Notes: generated by a model not told the origin, from the letters alone. Shown: positions 34,857 through 43,581, counted from the stretch's first letter. The stretch: DNA of 64,000 nucleotides from Actinomyces weissii (GCF_016598775.1 NZ_CP066802.1:2480001-2544000); one strand, 5' to 3'. Made by a program: numbers and translations.

Positions 34857-35533
34857 TTCACGTCGGCATCGCTGATGACGACGCCCTCGTCCGCCACGCG
34901 CTGTCGGACCTGCTGGCCACCACGGAGGACATTCGTGTGGCCTGGACCGCGCGCGACGGCGTCGAGGCCCTAGAGCGGATCCGGGACGAGAGGACGACAC
35001 CGGTACAGGTGGTCCTGCTGGACGTGCAGATGCCCCGCATGGACGGGATCGCCCTGGCCGAGACACTCCACGAGCAGCACCGTGACCTTGCGGTCCTGGT
35101 CCTGACGACCTTCGTGGCTGACTCCGTGCTCGAGCGGGCCCTAGCCGCCGGGGTCCGCGGCTTCATAGCCAAGGAGGACCCAATCGAGACGCTGGCCGCC
35201 ACCATCCGGCACGTCGCTGCGGGGAACATGGTGCTGTCGGCGACGTCCTCCGCGATCATCGGGGGGAGGCCGAACCTCCCGACGTCCGCCGCCTCCCCAG
35301 CAGCCCAGCCCAGCCCCGCGCCAGGCGCCCTGCCTCCAGGCGTGAGCCTCTCACCGCGCGAGCTGGAGGTCCTGGCGCTCATGGTTGAGGCCCTGTCAAA
35401 CAAGCAGATCGCCCACCGCCTCCACCTGTCCGAGGCGACGGTCAAGACGCACGTGTCCACGCTGATAGCCAAGCTCGGCGTACAGGACCGTGTGGGGGCG
35501 GTCGTCCACGCGCTGCGCAGCGGCCTGGTCTAA
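34853..35533 (+). CDS. NarL/LuxR-type response regulator
   Basis: A protein of 226 residues. The receiver domain has the acidic pair DDD (~7-9), phospho-acceptor Asp in VVLLDVQMP (~55) and Lys in GFIAKEDP (~106). A Pro/Ala linker leads to a LuxR helix-turn-helix (LSPRELEVLALMVEALSNKQIAHRLHLSEATVKTHVSTLIAKLG, cited in parts). Its ATG overlaps the kinase TGA. Because of the frameshift in kinase 2, the frame upstream is open all the way to 32402, so automatic annotation may fuse all three. It probably controls the RiPP operon. Confidence 0.9.
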   Translation: MIHVGIADDDALVRHALSDLLATTEDIRVAWTARDGVEALERIRDERTTPVQVVLLDVQMPRMDGIALAETLHEQHRDLAVLVLTTFVADSVLERALAAGVRGFIAKEDPIETLAATIRHVAAGNMVLSATSSAIIGGRPNLPTSAASPAAQPSPAPGALPPGVSLSPRELEVLALMVEALSNKQIAHRLHLSEATVKTHVSTLIAKLGVQDRVGAVVHALRSGLV

Positions 35534-35995
35534 ACGTGCTAGCCGATCGGCCTACCCAATCTGCTGATGCCCCGAGCGTCGGGAAAGTTGATACTGATTC
35601 CTGTCAGCGACGATTGCGCATTGAAAGGTCAACACATGGCCCGCTATTCCTCCCTATTCCCTCTCTTTGGTGATTTTCATGCCTGGTGGGCCTTCTGGCT
35701 CTGAGTTGAGTACGGACTCCTACCGCGCCTAGGTGCAAAAGCACAGGCACTGACACGAACCAGTGCCCGCTGCACGGACTCCTACCGCGCCTAGGCGCAG
35801 AACAGAGCCAGCCACCTGGGCCCCGCTGGCACCCCACCCTTTAGTGGGAGCACGCGGGGCCCAGTGCGTGCTGGTTTCGGGGCCGTTCCAAGCAGCCGGG
35901 AGCGCCCGTGAGGTCTATATGCTGCCGGGCGTGACGTTGTGGTCACTGAGGCCTGTGTAGGGCAGTAGGCTCGGACTGCCCCAGGACAGGTGGCG
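35534..35995. other. Intergenic region after the RiPP cluster, with a 22-bp direct repeat
   Basis: No gene is supported. ACGGACTCCTACCGCGCCTAGG occurs at 35712-35733 and again at 35774-35795 (quoted in full here only as ACGGACTCC…GCGCCTAGG). The second copy extends into the perfect palindrome GCGCCTAGGCGC. It may be an old attachment site or a terminator pair at the edge of the cluster. Confidence 0.4.
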
Positions 35996-37447
35996 CTAAG
36001 AGTCCTTGTCCGGGCGGGAGTGCACCCACCAGGCCACACCCAGCACCAGCAGCCACAGCGGCGAGGCCAGGACCGCCAGGCGCGTGTCCTCGGCCAGCGT
36101 CAGCGTCCAGGTCACGAAGCCGAAGAACACCAGGCTCAGCCAGGCAGACACCCGCCCCCCAGGCACCTTGAAGGCGCTGCGCGCGTGCTGCTCCGGACGC
36201 AGCCGCCGGTAACGCAGGTAGGAGGCCACGATCACGCACCACACCAGGATGAACAGCACGCTGGCTACCGTGGTCACGGCGGTGAAGGCCGCGATGATCG
36301 ACTCCGAGACGTACATCAGCGGGATGGCCGTCAGCAGTGCTGCACAGGTGACCAGCAGCGCCCAGCCAGGCACTGCTCGGGCGGTGAGCCGCCTGAAGGC
36401 CTTGGGGCCCTGACCGGCCCAGGCCAGCCCGTAGAGCATCCGGGAGGTGGAGTAGATGCCGGAGTTGGCGGAGGAGGCCGCCGCCGTCAGCACCACAAAG
36501 TTCACCACCCCGGCGGCCACCCCCAGGCCCGCCAGGGAGAACATGGCCACGAAGGGGCTGTTCTCAGGGGAGACCTCCTGCCACGGGGTGACCATCATGA
36601 TGGCTGCTAGTGCCCCCAGGTAGAAGAGCACGATTCGCACGGGGATCGCGTTGATTGCCTTGGGCAGGGTGACCTCCGGGTCCTTGGCCTCGGCCGCCGC
36701 GGTACCGATCAGCTCGGTCCCCACGAATGCGAACACGGCGATCTGGAAGGCCCCGGCGAAGCCGCTGAAGCCCTTGGGGAAGAGCCCGCCGTCGCGCCAC
36801 AGGTTGGAGACGGCGGCGTGGGAGCCGTTGGGGGCGGTGAAGCCGGTGAGCACCATGGTCACGCCCACCACAACCAGCGCGATGATCGCTACGATCTTGA
36901 TGATCGAGAACCAGAACTCGATCTCCCCGAAGGCCTTGACGGTGGTGAGGTTCAGCCCGAGCAGCAGGAGCACCGAGGCCACGGGTGGGATCCACAGGGG
37001 AACGTCCGGCAGCCAGAACTACACGTACCCGGTTATGACCACCACCTCGGCGATCGCGGTGACCAGCCAGCAGAAGTAGTAGGTCCACCCGGTCATGAAT
37101 CCGGCCCAGGGGCCGATCAGGTCAGTGGCCACGTCGGCGAAGGACTTGTAGCGCAGGTCGGACAGCAGCACCTCGCCGAGGGCGCGCATCACGAAGAACA
37201 GGAACAGGCCGATGATCGCGTAGACGAGCAGCACCCCGGGCCCGGCTAGGTAGATGGTCTTGCCGGAGCCCATGAACAGGCCGGTGCCGATGGCCCCGCC
37301 GATGGCGATCAGCTGGACGTGCCGGTTGGTCAGGCGGCGTTGCAGGCCTTCTTCCTCCAGCCCGGTCACGAGCTGGTCGACGGCGTCGGTGGCCGTGGTG
37401 GGGGCGCCAGCAGGGTGTTCAGGGTTCGCGTGGCTAGGCCGGTTCAT
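35996..37447 (-). pseudogene. APC-family amino-acid permease broken by one amber codon
   Basis: The N-terminal 142 codons give a typical amino-acid transporter start (LQRRLTNRHVQLIAIGGAIGTGLFMGSGKTI, in parts) with the conserved GxIGTGLF loop. A TAG follows at 37019-37021 after ITGYV, and the same frame continues FWLPDVPLWIP through the remaining helices to 35996. The family has Gln before FW at this place, so a single CAG to TAG change explains the break. The intact protein would be ~483 residues of the LysP/AnsP/CycA group. Unless suppressed or a sequencing error, it is inactive. Confidence 0.8.
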
Positions 37448-38128
37448 GGGGCTCTCCTCGGTTCAGTTCGCGCCATAGACTACGACCTCCCCCTCTCCCC
37501 CTCTCCGCGAGACCGGGACATATGGCTCGCGAGACCGGTAAGGGTGGCCTTAGTTGTGGACAACTCCGGTGGGTTCGGTGGCCGCTGGTGGCTTCTCGAC
37601 GACGACGGGGCCGCTGGACATGCTGCTTGCGGGCAGGGCCCTGGTTGCACACGACGGGGAGCTCCTTAGAGCCAGAGCAGGCTTTTTCCCTGCAATCATG
37701 AGGAATGCTCTGAAGCGCGCTCCAGCCCGACGGCTTCACGTACCCCTACTAAAGGTGCAACGACGACGCTGGCTGCACACCTCACGCCGGCCTCTTCCGC
37801 ACCAGCTAGCCAGAAACGTTGAAATCCCAACACCATCTTGGTTCCAATGTGTGCAACAGGCCGCCACCACCTTGTCCGGGGGCGTCTCCTAGCACGGTCT
37901 ACCGTGAGACAGCCCCGACCGGGGACCAGGGGCCTATGACTCCCAGGCCAGCAGGCCGCCCGCCACCAGGCCCAGCCCAAGGCCCAGCACTTGGAGTCCG
38001 GCACTTGGAGTCCAGCACAGGCTGGGGCGGGCGGCCCCGAGCGGCTGGCGGGGCTGCCGAGCGCGGCCGCCAGCGGGGCAGCCGTCTTTCGTCTTGCCCT
38101 TGGGAGACTGGGCGGTACGCTCACGGGG
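37448..38128. other. Intergenic region, no gene supported
   Basis: About 680 bases between the broken permease and the DUF2079 gene. Short open frames here have no ribosome site, domain or coding bias. A 15-base tandem repeat containing GCACTTGGAGTCC lies near 37987-38016. Confidence 0.45.
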
Positions 38129-39658
38129 ATGGCTACTAATGCAGCACCTGCGCCGCCAGTACGAACAAGGTTGCGCCTACCGTCTTTGCCCCGGCGTCGT
38201 TCGTTGCGCACCATCCTGCCTGCTGGCTTTGTGGTCCTGGCGGGTGCGTGGCTGCTGTGCGCCTACGCGGTGGCCCAGTGGCGGGCCCTGGCGGCCCCGA
38301 GCTGGGACCTGGCGATCTTCACCGAGCTGGCCAAGGCCTACGCGCACCTGGAGGCGCCGGTGGTGCCGGTTAAGGGGGAGGGCTTCAACCTGCTGGGCGA
38401 CCACTTCCACCCGGTCCTGGTGCTGCTGGCCGTCCCGTACTGGATCCATCCCTCGGGACTGAGCCTGCTGATCACCCAGGCGCTGCTGCTGGCGGTCTCC
38501 GCCTGGCCGGTGACCCGTACCGCCGCCCGCCTGACGGGGCCGCTGGTGGGCACGGCCCTGGGGCTGGCCTACGTACTGTCCTGGGGTTTTCAGGGGGCGG
38601 TGGAGTCCCAGTTCCATGAGATCGCCTTCGCGGTGCCGCTGCTGGCCTTCTCGTCCATGGCTTTTGTGGACCAGCGCTGGCGGGCTTGCGTGGCCTGGGC
38701 GGCCCCGCTGGTGCTGGTCAAGGAGGACATGGGCCTGGTGCTGCTGATGGTGGGCCTGGCGGTGGCTCTGCGCGGACGCTGCCCGGGGCGGGGTCGCGAC
38801 CAGGACCAGGGGGCGATCCGTCTGGGGCTGGTGACTGCGGCGGCGGGGGCGGTGGCCTTCCTGGTGACGGTGCTGGTGCTGCTGCCTGCCTTGAACCCTG
38901 AGGGGGTGTGGGCCTACGGTCTCAACGGCGGCGACCCGACCCGGGCTGAGCGCCTGGGCCTCCTGGGGCGTTTCCTGCAGCCGGTGGACCTGAAGCTGGC
39001 GACCGTGCTGGTTCTGGTGGTGGCGGCCGGGCTGGTGGGGCTGGCCTCCCCGTGGATGCTGCTGGTTCTACCTACTATCGCGTGGCGCTTCCTGGGTAGC
39101 GTGGAGTTCTACTGGGACTGGAAGCACTGGCACTACAACGCGGTGCTGGTGCCGGTGGCTTTCGGGGCGCTGCTGGACGTGCTCACGCGGCTGCGGGAGC
39201 AGTCACCCCCAGAGGCGGTGGTGCCGACCTGGTCGTGGCGGGCCCTGCGGCTGGCGCGGCCGCTGGTGCGCGCCCTGGTGGTTGTGGGGGTGGTGGCGCC
39301 GGTGGCTGGCGCGGTGGCGACGGCGCCTGAGCTGCCTCTGTGGCTGGCCGCGCGGGACGGGCTCAAGGCGCCTGCGGAACGGGTCTCTGCCGCCCAGCAG
39401 GTGCTGGAGGCGGTGCCTGAGGGGGCCACGGTGTCCAGTGACCTGACGCTGCTGGCCTACCTGGTGCCTAAGGCGACGGTCTACTGGGTGGGTACCACCC
39501 CGGGGGACACGGACTACGTGCTGGTGGATACCCGGGGGGCGGGCTGGTCAGCGGTCCCGGACGCGCAGTCGTTCGGGGAGGGCGTCTCCAAGACGGGGGC
39601 CAGGTACAAGACGGTCCTCAGCGTCGAGGGCTTTGAGCTGGCCAGGCGTGAGGGCTGA
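38129..39658 (+). CDS. DUF2079 multi-spanning membrane protein
   Basis: A protein of 509 residues with a basic N-terminus and about ten to eleven transmembrane segments. The pattern SWDLAIFTELAKAYAHL, GDHFHPVLVLLAVPYWI and ESQFHEIAFAVPLLA matches DUF2079 membrane proteins of actinobacteria, which resemble GT-C glycosyltransferases and are likely involved in envelope glycans; the activity is not established. I start at the ATG at 38129 rather than an in-frame codon 138 bases upstream, because the preceding stretch does not look coding. It overlaps the FluC gene. Confidence 0.78.
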   Translation: MATNAAPAPPVRTRLRLPSLPRRRSLRTILPAGFVVLAGAWLLCAYAVAQWRALAAPSWDLAIFTELAKAYAHLEAPVVPVKGEGFNLLGDHFHPVLVLLAVPYWIHPSGLSLLITQALLLAVSAWPVTRTAARLTGPLVGTALGLAYVLSWGFQGAVESQFHEIAFAVPLLAFSSMAFVDQRWRACVAWAAPLVLVKEDMGLVLLMVGLAVALRGRCPGRGRDQDQGAIRLGLVTAAAGAVAFLVTVLVLLPALNPEGVWAYGLNGGDPTRAERLGLLGRFLQPVDLKLATVLVLVVAAGLVGLASPWMLLVLPTIAWRFLGSVEFYWDWKHWHYNAVLVPVAFGALLDVLTRLREQSPPEAVVPTWSWRALRLARPLVRALVVVGVVAPVAGAVATAPELPLWLAARDGLKAPAERVSAAQQVLEAVPEGATVSSDLTLLAYLVPKATVYWVGTTPGDTDYVLVDTRGAGWSAVPDAQSFGEGVSKTGARYKTVLSVEGFELARREG

Positions 39659-40142
39659 GGCGCGCGCCCTGGCCCTGGTGGCTGCCGGTGGGGCGGCTGG
39701 TGCGGGGCTGCGGGCGCTGCTGTCCGCCTGGTGGCCCGCCTCTGCTGACAGCCTGCCGACGACGACCCTGCTGGTGAACCTTTCTGGTGCCTTTCTGCTG
39801 GGCCTGTTGCACGGCTGGCTGGACGGGCGGCTGGGAGAGCGCCCGGCAGCGCCTGGCCCCACCCAGGGAGAACCTGGGTCAGCGCAGGACAGTGCACCGC
39901 TTCCTCAACCAGTTGCGGTCCCCAGCGGCTCAACGCTGCGGCTGCTGCTGGGCACCGGCCTCCTGGGGGGATTCACCACCCACTCGACCTTCAGCCTGGA
40001 GGCCCTGCGCCTGCTGGAGCAGGCCCCCGCCCTGGGGGGCACCTACCTGCTGGGCTCCTTCACCGGTGGCCTGCTGCTGGCCGCAGTGGGGCTGTGGGCT
40101 GGCGCCAGCCTGGTAGCCGCTGTACGTCAGGGGGTGGCGTGA
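39648..40142 (+). CDS. crcB: Fluoride exporter subunit FluC/CrcB, first copy
   Basis: A protein of 164 residues with four helices. NLSGAFLLGLLHGWL matches the conserved N-terminal pore motif, and GTGLLGGFTTHSTFSLEAL the FTTFSTF-like filter with phenylalanines that line the fluoride path. A ~35-residue Pro/Gln/Gly insertion separates helices 2 and 3. The GTG start overlaps the end of the DUF2079 gene. Two adjacent FluC genes usually make an antiparallel heterodimer. Confidence 0.88.
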   Translation: MRAEARALALVAAGGAAGAGLRALLSAWWPASADSLPTTTLLVNLSGAFLLGLLHGWLDGRLGERPAAPGPTQGEPGSAQDSAPLPQPVAVPSGSTLRLLLGTGLLGGFTTHSTFSLEALRLLEQAPALGGTYLLGSFTGGLLLAAVGLWAGASLVAAVRQGVA

Positions 40143-40624
40143 CGGCGTCGTTGTGGCTGCTCACCAGCGTGGCGGGCGGGCTGGGGGCCTGTGCCCGCTA
40201 CCTGGTGGACCGGCGGGTGCGGGCAGCCCAGGAGCGGGCGCTTGCTCGTTCAGGCAGGCGGGATGCCGGGCAGTTGAGCGGTGGGCTACCGGCTGGGCCG
40301 GGTGCGCGAGCTGCCTGCGAGGGCCTGCGGCCCTGCTGGTTGCGCCTGCCGTGGGGCACGGTGGTGGTGAACCTTGGTGCCTGCCTGCTGCTGGGGGTGC
40401 TGGCGTCCTGGGCGGCGGCGGGGAGCGGCCGGAGCGGGGTGTGGAGCGTGCTGGGGACGGGCCTGCTGGGCGGCTACTCGACCTTCTCCACCGCCTGCCT
40501 GGAAGGGGCGCGCCTGGTGCTGGCACGCAGCTGGGGGCCGCACCTGCTCCACGCCCTGCTGCTGACGCTGGGCACGCTCACGGCGGCCTGGGCCGGGCTG
40601 CTCCTGGGAACGGCCTGCTGCTGA
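40139..40624 (+). CDS. crcB: Fluoride exporter subunit FluC/CrcB, second copy
   Basis: A protein of 161 residues with four helices, coupled to the first copy by the overlap GTGA. GGLGACARYLVDRRV, VVNLGACLLLGVL and GTGLLGGYSTFSTACLEG are the family motifs. A ~40-residue Arg/Gly/Pro-rich insertion lies between helices 1 and 2. The pair should export F- from the cytoplasm. Confidence 0.88.
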   Translation: MTASLWLLTSVAGGLGACARYLVDRRVRAAQERALARSGRRDAGQLSGGLPAGPGARAACEGLRPCWLRLPWGTVVVNLGACLLLGVLASWAAAGSGRSGVWSVLGTGLLGGYSTFSTACLEGARLVLARSWGPHLLHALLLTLGTLTAAWAGLLLGTACC

Positions 40625-40908
40625 CGCCGGGACCACTCCCTCCGGCCCCGGGCCCGGCTCCAGCGGCGCAACACAAGACCATCCACACAGCCCAATGCCA
40701 GGGCTCCCCGCCTTCGCACCCCCTTAGCAAAGCCACTCCCTCCGTCCCCGGGCCCGGCTCCAGCGGCCCCACCCAGCACGGCGCATCACGAGGCCACTCC
40801 CGCAAGCCCTGGGCCGAGGTAATCCTGGGGGAGTCCGCTGACGCTCGGCGCAACAGCCCGAGTCAATGGGGTACTGGGGCGCTGAAGCGGGCCAGCGGCA
40901 CCGGAATC
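40625..40908. other. Intergenic DNA with a 35-bp direct repeat
   Basis: CCACTCCCTCCGGCCCCGGG… at 40633-40667 recurs with one mismatch at 40733-40767, exactly 100 bases later. No gene is supported here. Confidence 0.55.
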
Positions 40909-41031
40909 TGTCACTGACGGAGGATTAGAACCCGCTCACCCCCAAGACACCCTCACCAAGAACCGCGGAATACCAACAACCACTCCCGCGCCCGCCCACC
41001 GGCAGGCCGCTGAAAGCCTCCGCTAGTGACA
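40909..41031. repeat. Inverted-repeat element, copy B (MITE-like)
   Basis: A 123-base unit starting TGTCACTGACGGAGGATTAG and ending AAGCCTCCGCTAGTGACA. It shares with copy C the left flank CGGAATC, the inner GGAATACCAACA and the same length. See copy A. Confidence 0.75.
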
Positions 41032-41116
41032 AAAGGCCATAACTCCCCATTGCGTTTCCCATACGGCAGGCGGAGACTCTGGGCTGACCCCACTTCAGAA
41101 AGTGACCCCAACCCTT

Positions 41117-41617
41117 ATGGCCCTGTTCCTCTGGTGCTGTGCAATCGGCTGCGGCCTGCTGCTGCTGTCACTCGTGGCGGACGGCCTGCTAGACGGCCTG
41201 GATCTTCCTTTCCTGGACGGCGCGCTGCCCGTGGTGTCAGCCGCCCTGGGGGTCTTCGGGGCCACCGGCATGCTGCTGAGCTCCCTGCTGGACCAGCAGG
41301 TCGCCCCAGCCCTGGCCCTGGGGGCGCCCTTGGTGGCGGGGCTGCTGGCTGGTTGGGTCACCCGCTCGGTGTGGCGTCGCTTCAAGCGGGCCATGCCGCG
41401 CAACGCCGTCGCCCCTACCGCCGACGAGCTGGTGGGTGCCCGTGTGAAGGTGCTCTGGTGGCGCCAGGGCCGCGGAGAGGTATCCGCCCGGACCCGAGGC
41501 CACCAGCTGACGCTTCCCGCCGTCTCCGACGAGCCCCTGCGCCTGGGGGCCGAGGTCGTCGTCCTGGACGCCAGTGACGGCGTCCTGCAGGTCACCGCGC
41601 TGCGCCTGGAGGGCTAG
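41117..41617 (+). CDS. NfeD-like membrane protein
   Basis: A protein of 166 residues with three to four N-terminal helices and a C-terminal OB-fold-like part (DELVGARVKVLW… RGHQLTLPAVSDEPLRLGAEVVVLD, in parts). NfeD proteins are encoded beside flotillins and act with them in membrane microdomains. A flotillin gene follows 53 bases later. A GTG 15 bases upstream is an alternative start; neither has a clear ribosome site. Confidence 0.75.
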   Translation: MALFLWCCAIGCGLLLLSLVADGLLDGLDLPFLDGALPVVSAALGVFGATGMLLSSLLDQQVAPALALGAPLVAGLLAGWVTRSVWRRFKRAMPRNAVAPTADELVGARVKVLWWRQGRGEVSARTRGHQLTLPAVSDEPLRLGAEVVVLDASDGVLQVTALRLEG

Positions 41618-41670
41618 GCACAGCCCCCTCTGCTCTATCCCTGAACCCTTACTGAAACCCTAGGAGAAAC

Positions 41671-43074
41671 ATGCCATCCGGTGTAATCGCCGCCCTGGTC
41701 ACCATCGTGCTTGTCGCAGCGCTGGTAGGGCTGTACATGCTCTCGCGCGTAGTTGTGGTGCCCTCCAACCTGACCGGCCTGATCGCTGGCTCGTCCCGCA
41801 ACGGGGAGGTCAAGATCATCCGGCCGGGTGGGCGAGACTTCGTGCTGCCGATCATCCAGTCCATCCAGTACCTGCCCTTCACGCAGAACACGATCGGCTT
41901 CCAGGTCACGGCTGAGGACCAGAACAAGATCAACGTGAACGTCTCTGCCGTGGCCGCCGTCAAGGTGGGGGACAGCGACGAGCAGGTACGGGCCGCCGCC
42001 AAGCGCTTCCTGGGAAAGCCCAACACGGACCAGGCCATCGCGGACTCCGCCAAGGACGCCCTTATCGGCTCGCTGCGCTCAATCATCGGCCACATGACCG
42101 TCACTGAGCTCATCTCTGACCGTGACGCCCTGCAGCAGAACGTCTTCGACGACGCCAAGTCGATCCTGTCCAACATGGGGCTGGAGATCGACATGCTGCA
42201 GATCTCCGAGATCACTGACGCCGGCGGGTACATCGAGTCCCTGGGCGTGCCCGAGCAGCAGCGGGTGGAGAAGGACGCACGGGTGGCTCGCGCCAACGCG
42301 GAGCGGGAGGCCAAGGACGCCGAGGTCAGCTCCCGCCAGCAGATAGCGGAGCGGGAGCGGGACCTGGCGCTGCGTCAGGCCCAGCTGCAGGCGGAGACGG
42401 ACAAGGCCCAGGCGGAGGCGGACTCCTCCGGGCCCCTGGCCCGTGCCGCCAAGGAGCGGGAGATCGCGATCATCGCGCAGGAGGCGGCGGAGGCCAAGGC
42501 CGCCCTGACCGAGCGCGAGCTGGACTCCTCCGTGCGCAAGCCCGCTGACGCCGCCCGCTACCAGCGGGAGCAGGAGGCGGAGGCCGCCAAGGTTGAGGCG
42601 ATCCGTAAGGCGGAGGCGGAGGCGGAGCGCACCCGCCTGGACGCGCAGGCGCAGGCCCAGGCCACCGTGGCCCGTGCAGAGGCGGAGGCCCGGGCCACCG
42701 CCGCCCGCGCCCAGGCGGAGGCGGACGCCATCGCCGCCAAGGGGCGCGCCCACGCCGAGGCGGTGCGGGCCGCCGGTGAGGCGGAGGCCAAGGCCATGAG
42801 CGACAAGGCTGACGCCCTGGCCAAGTACGGCCAGGCCGCCACCCAGCAGATGATCCTGGACAAGGCCCCGGAGATCGCCCGCGCCCTGGCCGAGCCGCTG
42901 GGGGCGGTCAAGGACCTGTCGATCATCTCCACCGACGGCGCCTCCGCCCTGCCGCGGGCGGTGGCCAGCAACGTGGAGCAGCTGGACGCCGTCATGCGTT
43001 CCCTGACCGGGACGAGCCTGTCGGGGATGCTGAGCCGCCTGGCAGTTAACGGGCAGGGAGACGCCGAGCAGTAA
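41671..43074 (+). CDS. floT: Flotillin-like SPFH-domain protein
   Basis: A protein of 467 residues. An N-terminal membrane helix (VIAALVTIVLVAALVGLYML) is followed by the SPFH/band-7 domain (~30-190; SRNGEVKIIRPGGRDFVLP). A long Glu/Ala-rich coiled coil (~200-390; EAEAERTRLDAQAQAQAT-like) and a C-terminal part ending near the tail follow. Flotillins scaffold ordered membrane patches. ATG behind CTAGGAGAAAC. A strong hairpin terminator follows. Confidence 0.9.
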   Translation: MPSGVIAALVTIVLVAALVGLYMLSRVVVVPSNLTGLIAGSSRNGEVKIIRPGGRDFVLPIIQSIQYLPFTQNTIGFQVTAEDQNKINVNVSAVAAVKVGDSDEQVRAAAKRFLGKPNTDQAIADSAKDALIGSLRSIIGHMTVTELISDRDALQQNVFDDAKSILSNMGLEIDMLQISEITDAGGYIESLGVPEQQRVEKDARVARANAEREAKDAEVSSRQQIAERERDLALRQAQLQAETDKAQAEADSSGPLARAAKEREIAIIAQEAAEAKAALTERELDSSVRKPADAARYQREQEAEAAKVEAIRKAEAEAERTRLDAQAQAQATVARAEAEARATAARAQAEADAIAAKGRAHAEAVRAAGEAEAKAMSDKADALAKYGQAATQQMILDKAPEIARALAEPLGAVKDLSIISTDGASALPRAVASNVEQLDAVMRSLTGTSLSGMLSRLAVNGQGDAEQ

Positions 43075-43102
43075 GGCCCACCTGGCTGCCGTGCAAGCCA
43101 GA

Positions 43103-43152
43103 CAGGAGGGGGTGGCCCAGGTCCTGACCGACCTCTGGACCACCCCCTCCTG
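43103..43152 (+). terminator. Hairpin terminator after flotillin gene
   Basis: CAGGAGGGGGTGG-C-CCAG pairs with CTGG-A-CCACCCCCTCCTG, a stem of 17 pairs with one mismatch, 28 bases after the flotillin stop. Confidence 0.7.
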
Positions 43153-43189
43153 ACGCGCTGTGCGCCAGACTGGGACGAGCAGGTGAAGG

Positions 43190-43260
43190 GGGCACAGCTG
43201 CTACGCGCCCTGCCGCTGACGCTCAACACCCTCGCAGCCGCCTGGCCCGAGTGCGACTGG
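43190..43260 (+). pseudogene. Fragment of a crcB 3' end
   Basis: Read in frame this stretch gives QLLRALPLTLNTLAAAWPE, against HLLHALLLTLGTLTAAWAG at the C-terminus of the second FluC protein 2.6 kb upstream. As that gene does, it lies shortly before a copy of the inverted-repeat element. It looks like a duplicated and decayed tail of the gene. Confidence 0.5.
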
Positions 43261-43282
43261 GGTGGCCTGCCGAGACGGAATC

Positions 43283-43405
43283 TGTCACTGGCGGAGGACT
43301 AGAACCTTCCCGCCTCACCCTCCCTCGCCTAGAACCCCGGAATACCAACACCGTCGCCCCCCCACGAACCGGCCGCCAAGCCGCTGAAGTCCTCCACCAG
43401 TGACA
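43283..43405. repeat. Inverted-repeat element, copy C (MITE-like)
   Basis: A 123-base unit starting TGTCACTGGCGGAGGACT and ending AGTCCTCCACCAGTGACA. This is the copy with the best-matched ends: 17 of 18 bases pair. See copies A and B. Confidence 0.78.
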
Positions 43406-43428
43406 AAAAAACTAGGGAAGCCACAGCA

Positions 43429-43581
43429 CCAGGCAACCCCACAACCCCAGGCAATACCGGCAACCCCGGCAACCCAGACAACCTCGGCAACCTCGCAGCA
43501 CCAGGCAATCCCGGCAACCCCACCACCCCAGGCAATCCCGGCAACCCCACCACCCCAGGCAATCCCGGCAGCCCCGCAGCC
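43429..43581. repeat. 27-bp tandem repeat array
   Basis: Five full units begin at 43447, 43474, 43501, 43528 and 43555, with a partial unit before. Units 3 and 4 are identical (CCAGGCAATCCCGGCAACC…). The period is a multiple of three but no convincing gene covers it on either strand. Confidence 0.85.

Noticed and set aside
35712..35795. Two-repeat CRISPR-like unit
   Set aside because: The repeats are palindromic at their ends but share nothing with the array repeat, and the 40-base gap does not fit the 33-base spacers.
37554..37892. 112-codon frame between permease and DUF2079 gene
   Set aside because: No ribosome site, no domain, Arg/Pro-rich composition as expected by chance.
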